Part shown: positions 36,701 to 48,440 of the stretch, in pieces
Layout of the letters: every line of letters begins with the position of its first letter
How positions within the stretch are numbered: position 1 is the first letter of the stretch
Notes under the pieces: model-generated
The model's input: only the letters and a program-made list of their open reading frames with translations
Told to the model about the DNA's origin: nothing
Database searches by the model: none
Program-made: the position numbers and the translations under genes
Assembly (NCBI GenBank): GCA_039654915.1
Contig: CM077594.1
Coordinates: forward strand, 47,507,001-47,571,000
Length of the DNA: 64,000 nt
Direction of reading: 5' to 3'
Origin: Aquilaria yunnanensis
Lineage: Eukaryota; Streptophyta; Magnoliopsida; Malvales; Thymelaeaceae

Positions 36701-37900
36701 AACTAAGACTTGTGCTAGTGTTTTCCTTCTTAGCTGCCATAGTGTGCACAAATGTAAATATGTGTGTTATGGTTAGACAAATATGAATGTATTTACATAG
36801 TGCTCAAGAGGGTCACTTGAGTATGTACACTAGGGGTATTGTTCTGATGACCTACAAGCCACACCAAACCTGGGAGTTTAAATGCACAGTTTTGGCACCA
36901 TAACTGGACTACCTTGGAGTGGGTAATACAGGCACTCCTGTAACTTAGGGTGCATATTTAGCTAGCTTAAGAACATTATGTAATGAATGTATGCATGTGT
37001 ATATAGTGTATGTAAAATGAGACAAGTGTGTGAACATTTGAGTAATGTTTTGGCTATGTGTGTGATGTGGTGCAAACCTGCCTATGTGTGAATGATAGCC
37101 TGCTTACTTGTAAATTTTGTTTTGGCCACATATTGTTGTTAAATATAGGAGCATGTAATTCCTACATGTATTGGACATACATGGGATAGCCTTGGAGGCC
37201 TTACCCCTTGTGAATGAAGTCTTTGCATGGTTTGGAAAATTTATATGGGCAAAATGGTCCAAAAGTGGCCAGATTCTCAACCGTGCACATAAAGTTTAAT
37301 ATCTCCTTGTGTAAAATGAATCTTCGTATGAAATTTTGAGCACATCTAGAGCATATATAGAGGTTGAACTAGGATTTGGAATTTTAGAATTTAGAACCCT
37401 GTAGCCAAAGATATGACATCATAAATTTGGCTAAGTTACTGTTCATTTGTTCAGAATTTTGTAACCAAATTAAAAAATCCATAAGTTGGTCCATGGGTAG
37501 GCTATTAATGTAAAACCAAAATCCTTGGTTTTCTTAAAGACTTTATTTGATAATGAAGAAATTAAAATAAGGGGTTACATGGCTAGATTAATATAGTTTT
37601 TTGGAAGAAGTTTCAGGTGCAGTGGCTGGTCACTTACACTTAATAATATTGCCTAATGTGTGGTAGCCAATATTAAGACTTGTGCTAGTGGTTTCCTTCC
37701 TTGCTACCATGGTGTGCATAAAATGTGAATATGTGAGTAATGGTTGGACCAATATGCATGCATCTACATAGTGCCCAAGAGGGCCCATTGGGTATGTACT
37801 TTAAGGGTATTGTTCTGAAGGCATACAGAACATACCAACGCTGGGAGTTTTAAATGCACACTTTTGGCACCATAACTGGACTACCCCAAAGTGGGTAACA
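33777..37900 (+). repeat. T-family LTR, left-truncated, split by a second T LTR
   Basis: The segments 33777-34445 and 36934-37900 together match the LTR at 13518-16006 from about its position 860 to the end (...GGGTAACA). The first third is missing at the C LTR junction. The right flank is ATGAG (37901-37905). The short open frames are LTR noise. Confidence 0.88.
34446..36928 (+). repeat. Solo T-family LTR with perfect 5-bp target copies
   Basis: 2483 bp, TGTTACCACC...GGGTAATA, flanked by CAGGC at 34441-34445 and 36929-36933. The terminal CA has become TA. It is inserted in another LTR of the same family. Confidence 0.95.
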
Positions 37901-38380
37901 ATGAGGATGTTAGTTTAAGCCAATTTCCTATTTTTGACGAGGTCACACCTTCCACACCTTCGACACATAAGGAGCTATTTTATACCCCAAGCTAAATTCT
38001 TAATTCTGGCGAGGTTGCATCTTCGGCACGCAAGGAGTTATTTTCTTCTTAGGGCTTTTATTCTCACCTTTTACAGATGAGTTGCCCTATCTTCTGACTG
38101 AGCAATCACATCACCTCAGGTTATGAGACATAGACCTACTAGATTAGAAGGTATACCTTTCTTTCCCGCACTATGTGACACATGTCACCAGGTCATTCGC
38201 CATCCTTCGCATCCGTTACATCGGTTACATCTCTCATTTGTAAAGGGTCATAATGGTGCCGTTTAGCCTACCTTCTTCAGGCTATATAAAGCCTTCCCTC
38301 CTCAAAGCCTCCTCACTAATATGCTTTTAGCTTTCTCTTTTTCTTCTCAATTTTCTTTTTCTTGCAGCGTTGTCTTAGCG
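37901..38380 (+). promoter_or_regulatory. Promoter and 5' region of the Tat G antisense gene
   Basis: No coding frame is supported. A strong TATA box, TATATAAA, lies at 38283-38290 in a GGCTATATAAAGCC palindrome-like context, about 90 bases before the first ATG (38381). A pyrimidine-rich stretch follows (38320-38370) and ends TTGCAG, which could be a 5' untranslated intron acceptor. Confidence 0.6.
38283..38290 (+). promoter_or_regulatory. TATA box of antisense gene
   Basis: TATATAAA, well placed upstream of the first ATG at 38381. Confidence 0.6.
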
Positions 38381-40925
38381 ATGGAGCAATTTTTGGCCAC
38401 CATTTGTGGCGGTTTCCCATTGTTCCGTAGGTTAGTGTCTTCCAAAGTCAAATTTTCTATTTGATTCCTTGTCCATTATTGTTTCCAAGGTTACTGTCCT
38501 AGTTTGCTGACTATGTCTTCCTCACAAGCTGAGGCCCGATACCTTCCTGAGAGTTAGGCCCCACTCAACTCTCATTGCAGCTGTGCCACTTCAGAACAGC
38601 TGAAAAAGTGGTCAATGAAATTCTTCCTTCCTTGTTACGCCAAGACCAGGCTTCCTAGACCTGGTGAATCAAGCTACCTTCCTCAGCATAACGAGGTTAC
38701 TATCTTCAGAGCTTAGCTGAAGCCGGGTCTTTGGTATCCTCCTCTGAAGATGGTGATCGACTTTTACAAATTTCATGGCATAGTTGTTAACCAGCTACCC
38801 CCCAAACTCCTATTCTTACTTCAATGCCTTTCTCTACATTTGTGGGGTCTTCAAAATATCACTTTATTTTTTTCATGCAATACTACAAGATTCATCCTAT
38901 TCCGAACTGCAGGTTTTACTTCTTACTCCCTTGGGAATCTGAGAGCAAGAAATGTACTTTCACCTTCAGCACTAAGGACAGTTGGCGAGGATGGTAGATG
39001 AAGTACTTTTTCACAGTGGGGGACAAGAAATGGAAGGGCATGCCTACTAAGTGGGCTTCTGGGACCCTCGACATTGACATGATGGACCCGTCAAAGTTAC
39101 TCACCGTCAACTTAGAGTCTGAATTCGAGGAGTTGAACAGCTGTATTCGGGCGGTAGTGGATTGCTCCTTCACGTCCACTGTACCCTTTTTTTTATCAGA
39201 TGGAACTTCATGACTGGAGAGGTTCTTTGGGCGCCTGGGGTTATTCATGAGCACGTTACTAACAAGAACATGCCAGAACCAGCAGTGGATAGGAAGAACT
39301 CATGGCTGGTCATGCTCATTCGGGGCAAACTTTTTTATTTGGCACTTGTAGAGAGTAAGCTTCTTTCCATCTTGTCTTTTTGGATATTTCATTGCTTACA
39401 TTAATATTTCCCATTTTTCAGAGATGGACGACAAATCTGCGGCCTTCTACAAGACTCTTTTCCTCGACCAAGCTAAGAAAGGGGAGTAGAAGAAGAAGTC
39501 CCGAAAAAGAAAAAAGAGACTAGTTGGGCAGTCTTAAGGGGTGCCAAAGTTGAAGAAAATGAAGAAGGACTCACACCTTCATCCCCCCCGAAGACTAGAC
39601 CGAAGGTCTAGACGATTTTGCCATAAATGTGGACCCTTCACAAAAAGTGGTGATCATATTCGTCCCCTTGAGCCTTGATGACACCGTAGAGACCCTGGGG
39701 ACCTCATTCGGGATGTTTCGGCCGAGGTGGTTGAAGAAAGGCAAAGAAGGAAGGGTAAAGTGATCACTGCTAAGGTACTTGATGTTAACGACTCTGAAGG
39801 GGAAAGCGCTTAAGTTCTACCAGGTTCGCCTCTTAGTATGCATTTCAGCTTTTTTAGAATTTTAGATTTTGTAGATGAATGGCTAAAAGATGATGTGATA
39901 AAGGAACTTAGGCGTGATTTTGCAGAGGAATGGGCTCAGGCGTGGTGGATGATGGACCACATGCGGAAGAGGGCTATTTGGGATTCAAAGATCTCGAAGG
40001 ACAAAGTGCCGAGGGAACCCTTCTGGACTTTCACTGAAGACATGGACCTATTTTCAAAGGATTGGTAGAAAATGGTCCCTCATACTATGTGGGGCATTAT
40101 CACAAATGCCACCCTTCAGACTTTAACAAAGGATTGACCAAATGAGGAGATTCTTGCTACTCGGATTTTCGAGCACGCTACTCAGGTAAGCCTTATTCCT
40201 TGAATACTTAGAAAATTTTTGGGTCTGCAAGTTACTATAACTGACATAAGGTTTTTTCTCCTTGCAGCTATTAGTGTGTGGGGGCTACCTTTGGGCCTGG
40301 GTGACCAAGCTGTCTTCCATCCAAAGTCAATAAGACAAGAACTTGGCAAGGCTAATGAGATGTTCGTGAGCTCATGGATGAAATATGGCGAGCTCAACCA
40401 GATCGCCAGAGGGGGCTCTTTGATGAGTGCTCCTCCGAAATATCTGACCTCAATGTGAAGGTGGTGGAACTGAGTTCAACAGGTGAGGTCCTTCAAAAGG
40501 AAAAGGAAGAAGCCAAAGCTGATTTTAGGAAGGCATTAGAAATCAATGCTGAGCTCCTTGTCAAAATTGATCAGCTGAAGAAGTAGAAGAAAAACAAGAA
40601 TGCGGAGAAGGAGATTGAGGCACTAAAGAAAAAGGTGGAACATCTAAAAGCCGAGAAGGCAAATGTAGAAAAGGCAATGAAGCCCTTTTTTGAAGATGGT
40701 TTCTACGTTGCTCTCCATAAGATCGACTCACGGTTTCCCAATGTTGACATCTCTTCCCTAATAGCCCTCAACATCCCCGAAGGACCGTCCTTACCATGGT
40801 AAAAGATCAAATACCTCAACCTTCCTGCTCATCCTCCTTCAGCTGAAGACGTTGATGATGATGATGAGGATGATGCCGAGGATGCAAATGCTGAGGAGCC
40901 CGAAGATGAGCAAAATAAGCCTTAG
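38381..40925 (+). pseudogene. Antisense extra gene of Tat element G (gypsy-type transposon domain, coiled coil)
   Basis: Plus-strand gene lying opposite to the G pol genes. Possible starts are ATG 38381 or 38514. The first part (38514-39350) resembles the plant 'putative gypsy type transposon' domain family: a LKPGLWYPP block near 38720, an NQLPP block near 38790 and a YFFTVGDKKWKG block near 39005. Likely introns are 39356-39420 (GTAAGC to TTTTTCAG) and 40185-40267 (GTAAGC to CTTGCAG). The middle is charged. The last part (40374-40925) predicts a lysine/glutamate-rich coiled coil, then a tail with a run of aspartates, ending TAG at 40923. A one-base frameshift near 38800 and stops (38556, 38715, 39487 and others) break it. 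Its role is unknown. Extra antisense frames between pol and the 3' LTR are known in the Tat clade, so I assign it to G rather than to the host. Confidence 0.65.
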
Positions 40926-41232
40926 GCATCTGTAATTTTATTTTATTTTTGTACTTTGTCCATGATTAGCACCATCTTCGGCAAGTATTGCCTGACGGTT
41001 AAGTTTTTCAGTTGATTCAGCACCTTCGGGTGGCTTATGATCTTTGATTCAGCAATACCCAATAAATTCAGTCATGTACTACCCTCGACAAAAATACTAT
41101 CAAGGATTCAAAGCCTTAGCTTTTCTTTTTGGAGAGTTATGAATATTTTCCTAAGTGTTTTAAGATAGAATTCAGCAACATTTTTGGGAAACTTGCTATG
41201 TACAAGAACACTTAAGTACTTTCGAGATCAAC
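40926..41232 (-). other. Tat G noncoding region between pol and antisense gene
   Basis: Continues at 49416-49575 once the F LTR is removed. No gene is seen. It ends with target copy TCAAC (41228-41232). Confidence 0.6.
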
Positions 41233-42619
41233 TGACACAGCCATCCTTTGCCTCTACCTAGGAGACCTACGAGAGCTAGTCTCATGGTGGATTGCAATTG
41301 GGTAGCTGAATATGTGTGCGGAATAAAACTCCATGATACTAGTTGATTAACCTAGAATATGCAAGATGCATGCTCTTCATGCTTTGGCTTGGGATAACAA
41401 AAACCATTAAAACATTAACTTGGTGAAGAGATTTACATAGAAAATAAGTTCAAATAGCCAAAGCATACCAAAACAACTTTTATGTGGGTTGACTACACAT
41501 AACAACTGCGTGGGAGCATTCCTACATAAAGTAGACTAATGCCCTCACCCAAGAGCAACCCTAGAGTCTAGGACTCCTTAAAACATGCCAAAGGAAGACT
41601 TTGGCTAGTATTGTCACTTGACCAACAAGTTACTCAAGTATACTGGAACCATAAATATTCTCAAGTGAAATACCTCCAACAAAAGCTAACTACCACAATA
41701 ACCTTCAACGGTTAGCCGGTCTAGGAACTTCAGAGTCTGTACAACATAACTAAGGAGTAACAACATAACATTCTCAGTAAGGGTCTTCATTGTACACGTA
41801 AGAAAATTACTAAGGACTCCACATATGATAACATATGTATCCTGCTGTGAGCTCATGTAGCTTGGGGGTACTGATATATGTACATATAACTAGGTCCCTT
41901 GAGACCTCTCCTCATCCTAGTCCTTGAAGTACAAGGCATAGCCTTGTCCTCTAGCAAGCTGAGCTTGCCAACCTAACTAGTGATAAATCACCCGTTGAAC
42001 CTCTCCCTCTTTATGTTGTATAGGGGAATTATGGTAGGACTATTGTAACTAGATCATAAAGACCGTGTAGACTAGGTGCACTAAGGTTTCACCTTTCAAC
42101 CTCATGGTTAACGACACGGCTAGGTCACCAAGGGTTCTAAACCTTCCACCCTAGCTAGTGGTACTTAGTTGTGATCCTTAGTAAACCAGTTTTCTTGCTT
42201 ATGGTAGAAGTAACCATAAAACTTTACAAAACTCAAGAAAACTCCTAGGTCTCAAAGGACTTTTGAAGGGCTCGGAGTCCCCCCAGAATGCTTAGACCCC
42301 AAGGTACCCTAAGAACCCCCGTAGGTCTCTCCATGACCTTCCTAGCAAAACTTGGAAAATTCAGCCAACACACCTATTGCGACACGTCGCCAGTTGGTAA
42401 CGTTTTACCAACTTTCTCCTGTATTAGGGATGCGTCGCCAACTATGGTGACATGTCACCACAGTTGGTGATGTTCTGCCAATTTTCCCATGTATTGCCAC
42501 GCGTTGTGGACAATGGCACAAAACTAGCGACACATCGCCAATTGGCAAATCTGCAGAATTTTCACAGATTTTGCTGCTATGAACTTTGGACACTTACCAA
42601 ACATATTCAAGATGCTTGG

Positions 42620-43522
42620 CGATAGCCGAAGGGCTATCACCCCCGAAGAACTTCACATGAGCGCGCCAATTTCTGTCGAAGTAGACACAACAAAACCCCG
42701 ACAAAGCGAGGAGTGCAACACCCTCAGACAAGCCGGATAGGTGCTACCGCTTAGGAAACACATGGGACCAACTTCGGTCAGAAGAAGTCACCACTTTTCC
42801 CGAACGTAACCTCACACCGACCTCACATGGCCAAAACCACCTCCGTATACTCTCAACGCCACCCTCGGGGCGCGCTCACGAAGTGCCACATCAGGTACCC
42901 ATGCCTGACCTCGGGAAAGTCCAACCGAAGGTCCCTCGTACAAACAGGGAACCTCCCTCTAGAGGAGCTCACCTCCCCGAATGAGCTTTGTACCTTGAAG
43001 GAGTTCGGTCCACCGAAAAGGCAACGTGGGCATATGACGAAATAGCTGAGGACTCTTTGACACAACATACTCGTACAGCCCCCAACAAGCCGCCCCCAGA
43101 CACGCTCTGACACGCCGCCCTTGTACTGCACTAGGCTCCCGGTCAGGCGGCCTATGGTTGGCTAGAAGCTCCCCCTCTCCCCAAAGGTACGGACCGTATC
43201 TGACCGAACACGTGTCATAATCTAAGTAGGATGTGGGAAATGAGCTTCTCCTATTTACCTTCCTATAAATATTCAAGAAACGCCCGAGTAAACGGATCCC
43301 TCACTCCAAGGAAAAATCTCTCCACTCCCTACTTATCGCTAATACTAACTTGGGCGTAGGAGACTCCTCCCCCGGAAAAACACTCCGGGGAGCTCCTAAC
43401 CCTTGCCTTTCTAAGTCCTTGCAGTTCTTCTCCCACCGGAGTTTCCTCTGACAGGCGTTCTCCGACCGGAAGTTCCTGCTCCAGGCCACAATGTTGCACA
43501 ATGATGATGTCGAAGGGCATCA
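42620..43522 (+). repeat. 5' LTR of Tat element E (903 bp)
   Basis: Begins CGATAGCC (expected TGAT, first base changed) and ends GGGCATCA, giving a short inverted terminal repeat TGAT/ATCA. A TATA box TATAAATA lies at 43264-43271. The end is confirmed by the primer site that follows and by the 3' remnant at 48440. Confidence 0.85.
43264..43271 (+). promoter_or_regulatory. TATA box of Tat E LTR
   Basis: TATAAATA in a CCTATAAATATTC context, about 645 bp into the LTR. The related minus-strand LTR at 29681-30168 keeps the same box. Confidence 0.6.
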
Positions 43523-43539
43523 TTTGGCACCGTCTGTGG
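43523..43539 (+). promoter_or_regulatory. Primer binding site of Tat element E
   Basis: TTTGGCACCGTCTGTGG directly after the LTR end. Plant Tat elements usually carry TTTGGCGCCGTCTGTGG here, so one CpG has decayed. Confidence 0.8.
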
Positions 43540-43620
43540 CAACCCTTTCCCAGGTCGCCGTCGTAGAGACTCAACGTTCAAAAGATAAGGGGCTCCCGAA
43601 GTCCACCTTTGCGCCGGAGG

Positions 43621-45036
43621 TGTTGGGTTTCGGGAGCCAAACAGCGCAGCGGAATTTAACCGAAACCCTCCAGGATCCAAGTGAAACGGGGTAAACCAGG
43701 TGTTCCAAAATTTCATACCTAATTTTCGATTGAGATCTCTCACTCAACTGTAGAGTCGAATCACAAAACCTGAACAGTTGACGTGTTCAGGCTCTCTATG
43801 GTATCCACACGAGCCTCTCGGGATCACCACGCTTCCACCACGTCCCGGCAGATGCATTTCTCTTGCGCTCGCAGTGCTAGCTTGCGTCCTCCAAGGAATT
43901 GCAAGAGAAGAGTGCGGCTGTCCTTTTGGGAGGCTAGGGCAAGGAGACCTGCGAATTTCTCACTTAAAAGTTATATTTATAGTGAGACTCAACTTCCAGG
44001 CCTAATGGGTTTCAAAGCCCTAATCCAATTAGGATTTAATTTCTGGCTTAATAATGGCTCAACTCCTTGGCCCATTATTAATACGAAATTAAAGTGAAAC
44101 CATAACCCAAATAATTAGCCCATGCACTCTAATGATCCAAATAGCTCTATGTGTGCGACCCAATAGGCTCTTGCCATGTTGGCAATGATCATAAATCACA
44201 TTTATGATCATAAGCAATGAGCGGTGTCTAGCAACACATCATTGCTACCCAAGTGACAAGATTGTCGGTGAATCGACTAAACCTTTATGATCATCACCGA
44301 TATATGCCATTGTCCCTTTGCCCAAGATATCAAGACTAAGCACGAGACATGGAATGTGTCACTCTCGTATAGCCCAATCTTTGGTTTCTTGATTACCGAG
44401 TAGACCAACTTAAACTGACGACATTTATATCATATATCAACTCATCGGAGCATGGCCATGCATTTTCTAAGTCTCACTCTATCAAGGGGCCCAAAGATAT
44501 CACTCCCGTTACATAGGAGGGACAAATCCCATCTTGATCATACAAATCCCTCCGCATGATATGTGACATACCCAATGACCTCCTTCAAGTTCACTCAGTT
44601 ACGAGCAACAAAGGAAAGTATCAAAGTATGTGACTCACATGTAGGGAACCTTGCTGATCTTAGGTCGAAGGACTACATATACCATGATCACTATGAGAAT
44701 CACTTATGACACTCATATAACGATCCATGAAGTGTTCTCACGGTGGGTCGGTCCAGTACACAAGTTCTCCAACTTGTACCCATATGTAGACTACATATCT
44801 CATATTAGTCTCCACATATGCTAGTCATTATGTATTATTGCAACCCGCTCCACAATAATACTAGAGTAGGGACGTTTAAGAATATCATTATTCTAGGGTT
44901 ACAGTTATGCTTATTACGTTACGCAGAAACAAAACAACAAACATAATTGCTGGATTAATGCCTCAATAAAATATCATGACTCAATGTGCAAAAATACAAT
45001 CATCTCATGATTGGCCTTTTGGGCACAATACTAACA
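43621..45036 (-). repeat. Solo C-family copia LTR in Tat E leader
   Basis: 1416 bp, flanked by perfect GGAGG copies (43616-43620 and 45037-45041). By eye nearly identical to 51985-53400, pointing to recent activity. The TATA box is on the minus strand near 43973-43981. Open frames such as 43778-44005 recur in all copies but lie antisense to transcription and show no domain. Confidence 0.95.
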
Positions 45037-45041
45037 GGAGG

Positions 45042-46540
45042 CTCAGCCGCGACCTAGCAGCCCACTGTAGAAACATTTGCACCGGAAGACGACCACCCTC
45101 TAATAGTGACGTTGGGCTTCTTACGACACTTCCAGCACTCCAACATCGCTGAAATGACTCAGCAGCTCAACCAGAGGTGGCCCCAGCCTCCACCGGTCTG
45201 AAGGGCCTCCCCCTCGGCAGCACCCCAAGAGAGAGGCTCGAGGTCCACCCACCAGAGTTCCAAGAGTGAGGACTCTCTCGATGCAACTTCTATGGAGGGC
45301 GTGCCCCTTAGGGCGCGACCCACCAGAGAAAGGGCTCCAAAAGAAACTAGGACCTCCTGTTAGCGGAGTCCATCCCCGTACCAAAGGTCCCAGTCTCCTC
45401 TCCGCCAAAGTTATTCTCTGAGAAGGAGAAGAAGTTCGCCATTGCTGGCGACCACCAGGCAGCAAGGGGAAGCTAACACAGCTACCCTCATGGAGAAGAT
45501 TCTTGGAAGACTGGGAAAGGTCAAGAGGCAGATTTCCCGAAAGCCAGTCTGGTCAAGATTTTCTAACACTTATACCGGAGAAGAGTCACCCTTCATGTGG
45601 GAAGTGGTGGAGGCGCCTATGCCTAGTGACTTTAGGGTGCCACGTTTGGAAACCTACGATGGCCGTAGTGACCCCCAGGCACACCTGGCAAAGTACAAGT
45701 GAAGCATGGTGCTCCACGGCGCAGATGATGCCACCCTTTGCAAATGCTTCGAGGTGACCCTCTCTGGTCCAGCAACGGCATGGTATAACTCCCTGGCCCA
45801 CGGGACCTTGCTGAGTTTCTAGGAGCTTTCTACTACCTTCACCCAACAGTTCATTGGCAGCAGGTAAACAGCCAAGATGTTGGTACAAATGCTTGACATA
45901 GCATAGTGAAATGGGGAAACCATTTGCGACTACGTCGAAAGGTTCAACCGAGAAGCACTAAGTGTGCCCGACTTTCGGCCCGAGATTCGCATCCTCGCAA
46001 TGATAAGAGGACTTTAGAAAGACTCCTAACTCTTTTATGAGTTCTCCAAGGACCCCCTAGACACTCTCGGGGAGTTCTATAGAAGGGCCGAACAGCATAT
46101 GACGGCTGAAAAACTCAGAATGGGACGGCCGAAGGTGGAACACCCTCGGCCCGAAGGACTAAGCCACCAGCCTCATCACCAGAATGAGGTTTGAGGAATG
46201 CCCCGAAAACAAAGGGGTAAAAGGCCAATGACGTTCACTCATCTAAACGCCATGAGGGCCAGCATTCTCATGGACTTAGAAAGGCAAGGGACTACAGTTC
46301 CAAGGCCAAAGGCCATGACTTCAGAAAACAAGAAGAACATGAAGAAGTTCTGCCAATTCCATCGAGGTCATGGCCATGACACTGAAGACTGTTTCCAGCT
46401 AAGGAAGTACATTGAGTCTCTGATAAAGCAGGGACAACTTCGCCGGTCCTTGTCAATACCTTCACCGAATGGAAAAAAGGAAGAACAAAGAAGGGGGGAC
46501 GAGGAGGACTATGATTCCAACAGAAATTAGGACCAAAGTC
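45042..46540 (+). pseudogene. gag: Tat element E Gag, broken by stops
   Basis: A serine/arginine-rich N-terminal part (45060-45430) is followed by a Gag core. The FRVPRLETYDG block lies near 45640, WYNSLA near 45780, and a FNREALSVPDFRP block near 45945. The C-terminal zinc-binding motif C-x2-H-x5-HDTEDC (46350-46395) has the histidine-rich form usual in the Tat clade. Stops occur at 45700, 46015, 46027, 46192 and 46528, several from tryptophan or glutamine codons. The coding start may lie upstream in the leader before the solo LTR (ATG 43491 is open up to it). Confidence 0.85.
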
Positions 46541-48324
46541 CTCGAAAGAATCCGCCGCCATCAGTAGGGGTCATCCAAACCATCACTACAGGGATACCCT
46601 CGGCTGAGAGGAAAAGAAAGATAAGAGAAATCTCTATAATGGAGTATGGGCACTCACCAAACAGGCGCGTTCGTAGGGACGGGTCTACAGTAAAGTTCCC
46701 CCATGATGACCCACTCCTTGTCAGGGCAAGGATAGAGAGTTAGGATGGCAAAAGAGTACTCCTGGACGATGGCTCCAACACTGACGTCATCTTGTCGCAC
46801 CTATTGCCTAAATTAGGCAACTCAAAGGGCGACCTCAACACAGTTAATTCCCCCACCTTTGGGGTTGGGCCATCCGAGCTCCCAGTCCTCAGATACATCG
46901 ATATGCCCCTAATGTTGAAAGGGACCTCACCTCAAAGTGAGGAGGAACTGTTCGCCTCCATTATGACAAGATTCATTATTATTGATGTTCCCTGATCATA
47001 CAACGCCATGCTCGGAAGGAAAACTCAAGGCAATCTTCACATCCGCCTGGATGTAAAGTACTTAACAGTCACCTTTACAACTAAAGAAGGAGATGCAAAG
47101 ATCTTCATTGACCAAGCCGAAGTCAAAAGGGTCTTCACCAAGGCTAGACAAAGCTTAGCAAAGGTCCAAGTACAGACTTCGGCTACTAAAAGAGCAGTCA
47201 CGACAGGCGAAGAGACAGCAGGGGAGGGAATAGAAAAGTTGGAAAAAGTAGAAACAGAAGATATAGAGCTGGCCCTCGGCTGAAACACCCGAGTGGGGAA
47301 AAAATTGGCTAAGGGTGACAAAGATAGTCTTGTATCTTTCTTGTTAATGAACAAAGATCTATTCGCCTACTTTCTGAAAGACATGCCTGGGGTCGACCTC
47401 AGCATAATCCACCATAGCCTCAAAGCATGCCCTAACGCAAGGCCGGTTCGGCAGAAAAAATGGAACCTATCGGCTCATAAGAACTCATTCGTTAAAGCCG
47501 AGGTTAAGCGCCTGATTGAGGCAGGGGTAATAAGAGAAGTTAAATAGGCCGAATGGCTCAGCAACGTGGTTATCACCCCAAAAGAAGGGAGTGAAAAGCT
47601 CTGAATGTGCATCGATTTTCGGAGCTTAAATGATGCCTATCTAAAGGACTCATACCCTTTGCCTGCCGTAGACCAATTGGTGGAATCAACCGCCGAATAC
47701 GGTTTTCTCAGTTTCCTCGATGCCTTCAGCGGGTATCATCAAATTCGGATGAACCCTGAAGATGAAGAAAAAACCGCCTTCATCATCGAAGTTGGTACCT
47801 ATTGCTATGTCAGAATGCCCTATAGGCTTAAGAATGCAGGGGCTACCTATCAGAGGTTGATGAATAAAGTGTTCGACTCCCAAATCGGCAGGAACATGGA
47901 AGTGTACGTCGATGATATGATAGTTAAGAGCATAATGCCTAGTAATCATATCTTGGACTTAGACAAAACCTTCCAACGACTTCAGGAGTTCGGCATTCAC
48001 CTAAATCCCAACAAGTGCGTGTTTGGAGTGAGCACAGGTAAGTTCCTCGGGTTTATGGTGTGAGAAAGGGGAATAGACGCCAACCCCGAAAAGGTCAAAG
48101 CCTGTTAAGATTTCGAACACCTACAACCACTAAAGATATACAAAGTCTTACCGAAAGAATCACTTCCCTTAGTAGATTCATTTCCAGGTATGGTGACCGA
48201 TGTCGACCATTCTTCATGGTGTTCACCAAAGCAACCAAGAGCGAGGGTAACTCTGGAACTGAAGAACACCCTTGGAACCAAGAATCCCAGAAAGCTTGGG
48301 ATGAGCTTAAAAGCTACCTAATCC
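46541..48324 (+). pseudogene. pol: Tat element E protease and reverse transcriptase
   Basis: Protease active site LDDGSNTDVI near 46765-46790, with the PSELPVL block at 46875. A linker with AEVKRVFTKARQS follows (47120). RT: KDMPGVD at 47380, the CIDFRSLNDAY block at 47605, FSGYHQIRMNPEDEEKTAF near 47725-47780, and catalytic YVDDMIVKS near 47905-47932, intact. The RT thumb continues out of frame to 48200, and a connection block KAWDELKSYL ends at 48324. Stops at 46743, 46995, 47281, 47546, 47602 and 48061. The RNase H and integrase are lost by deletion. Confidence 0.9.
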
Positions 48325-48440
48325 TTGCCTTTCTGAGTCCTTGCAGTCCTTCTCCCACTGAAGGTTCCTCATCCAGGTGTTCTCCCACCGGAAGTTCCTA
48401 CGCTCACCATGTTGCACAACGATGATGTGGAAGGGCATCA
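48325..48440 (+). repeat. Remnant of 3' LTR of Tat element E
   Basis: Matches 43405-43522 of the 5' LTR, ends GGGCATCA and is followed by the CTTGG target copy. Confidence 0.88.

Larger units (their letters stand above)
42620..48440 (+). mobile_element. Tat-clade Ty3/gypsy element E, deleted at its 3' end
   Basis: Plus-strand order: 5' LTR 42620-43522, primer site, leader, gag, protease, RT, then a jump at about 48325 from the RT/RNase H linker into the last 120 bases of an LTR. RNase H, integrase and most of the 3' LTR are missing. Target copies CTTGG occur at 42615-42619 and 48441-48445. A solo C LTR (43621-45036) interrupts the leader. It is more GC-rich than its neighbours and better conserved than the other Tat copies. 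Confidence 0.9.

Noticed and set aside
37901..38300. 3' LTR of Tat G
   Set aside because: No TG end, polypurine tract or similarity to the E LTR could be seen; the sequence fits better as promoter of the antisense gene.
38381..40925. A host protein-coding gene
   Set aside because: It has introns and a promoter, but it carries frame breaks, resembles element-associated families and sits where Tat elements carry an antisense gene. Host origin is not excluded but is less likely.
43778..44005. A 75-codon open frame repeated in all C LTRs (also 53016-53243, 30327-30515, 57506-57820)
   Set aside because: It lies antisense to the LTR transcript, shows no domain and is shared only because the LTRs are near-identical; open status differs between copies.
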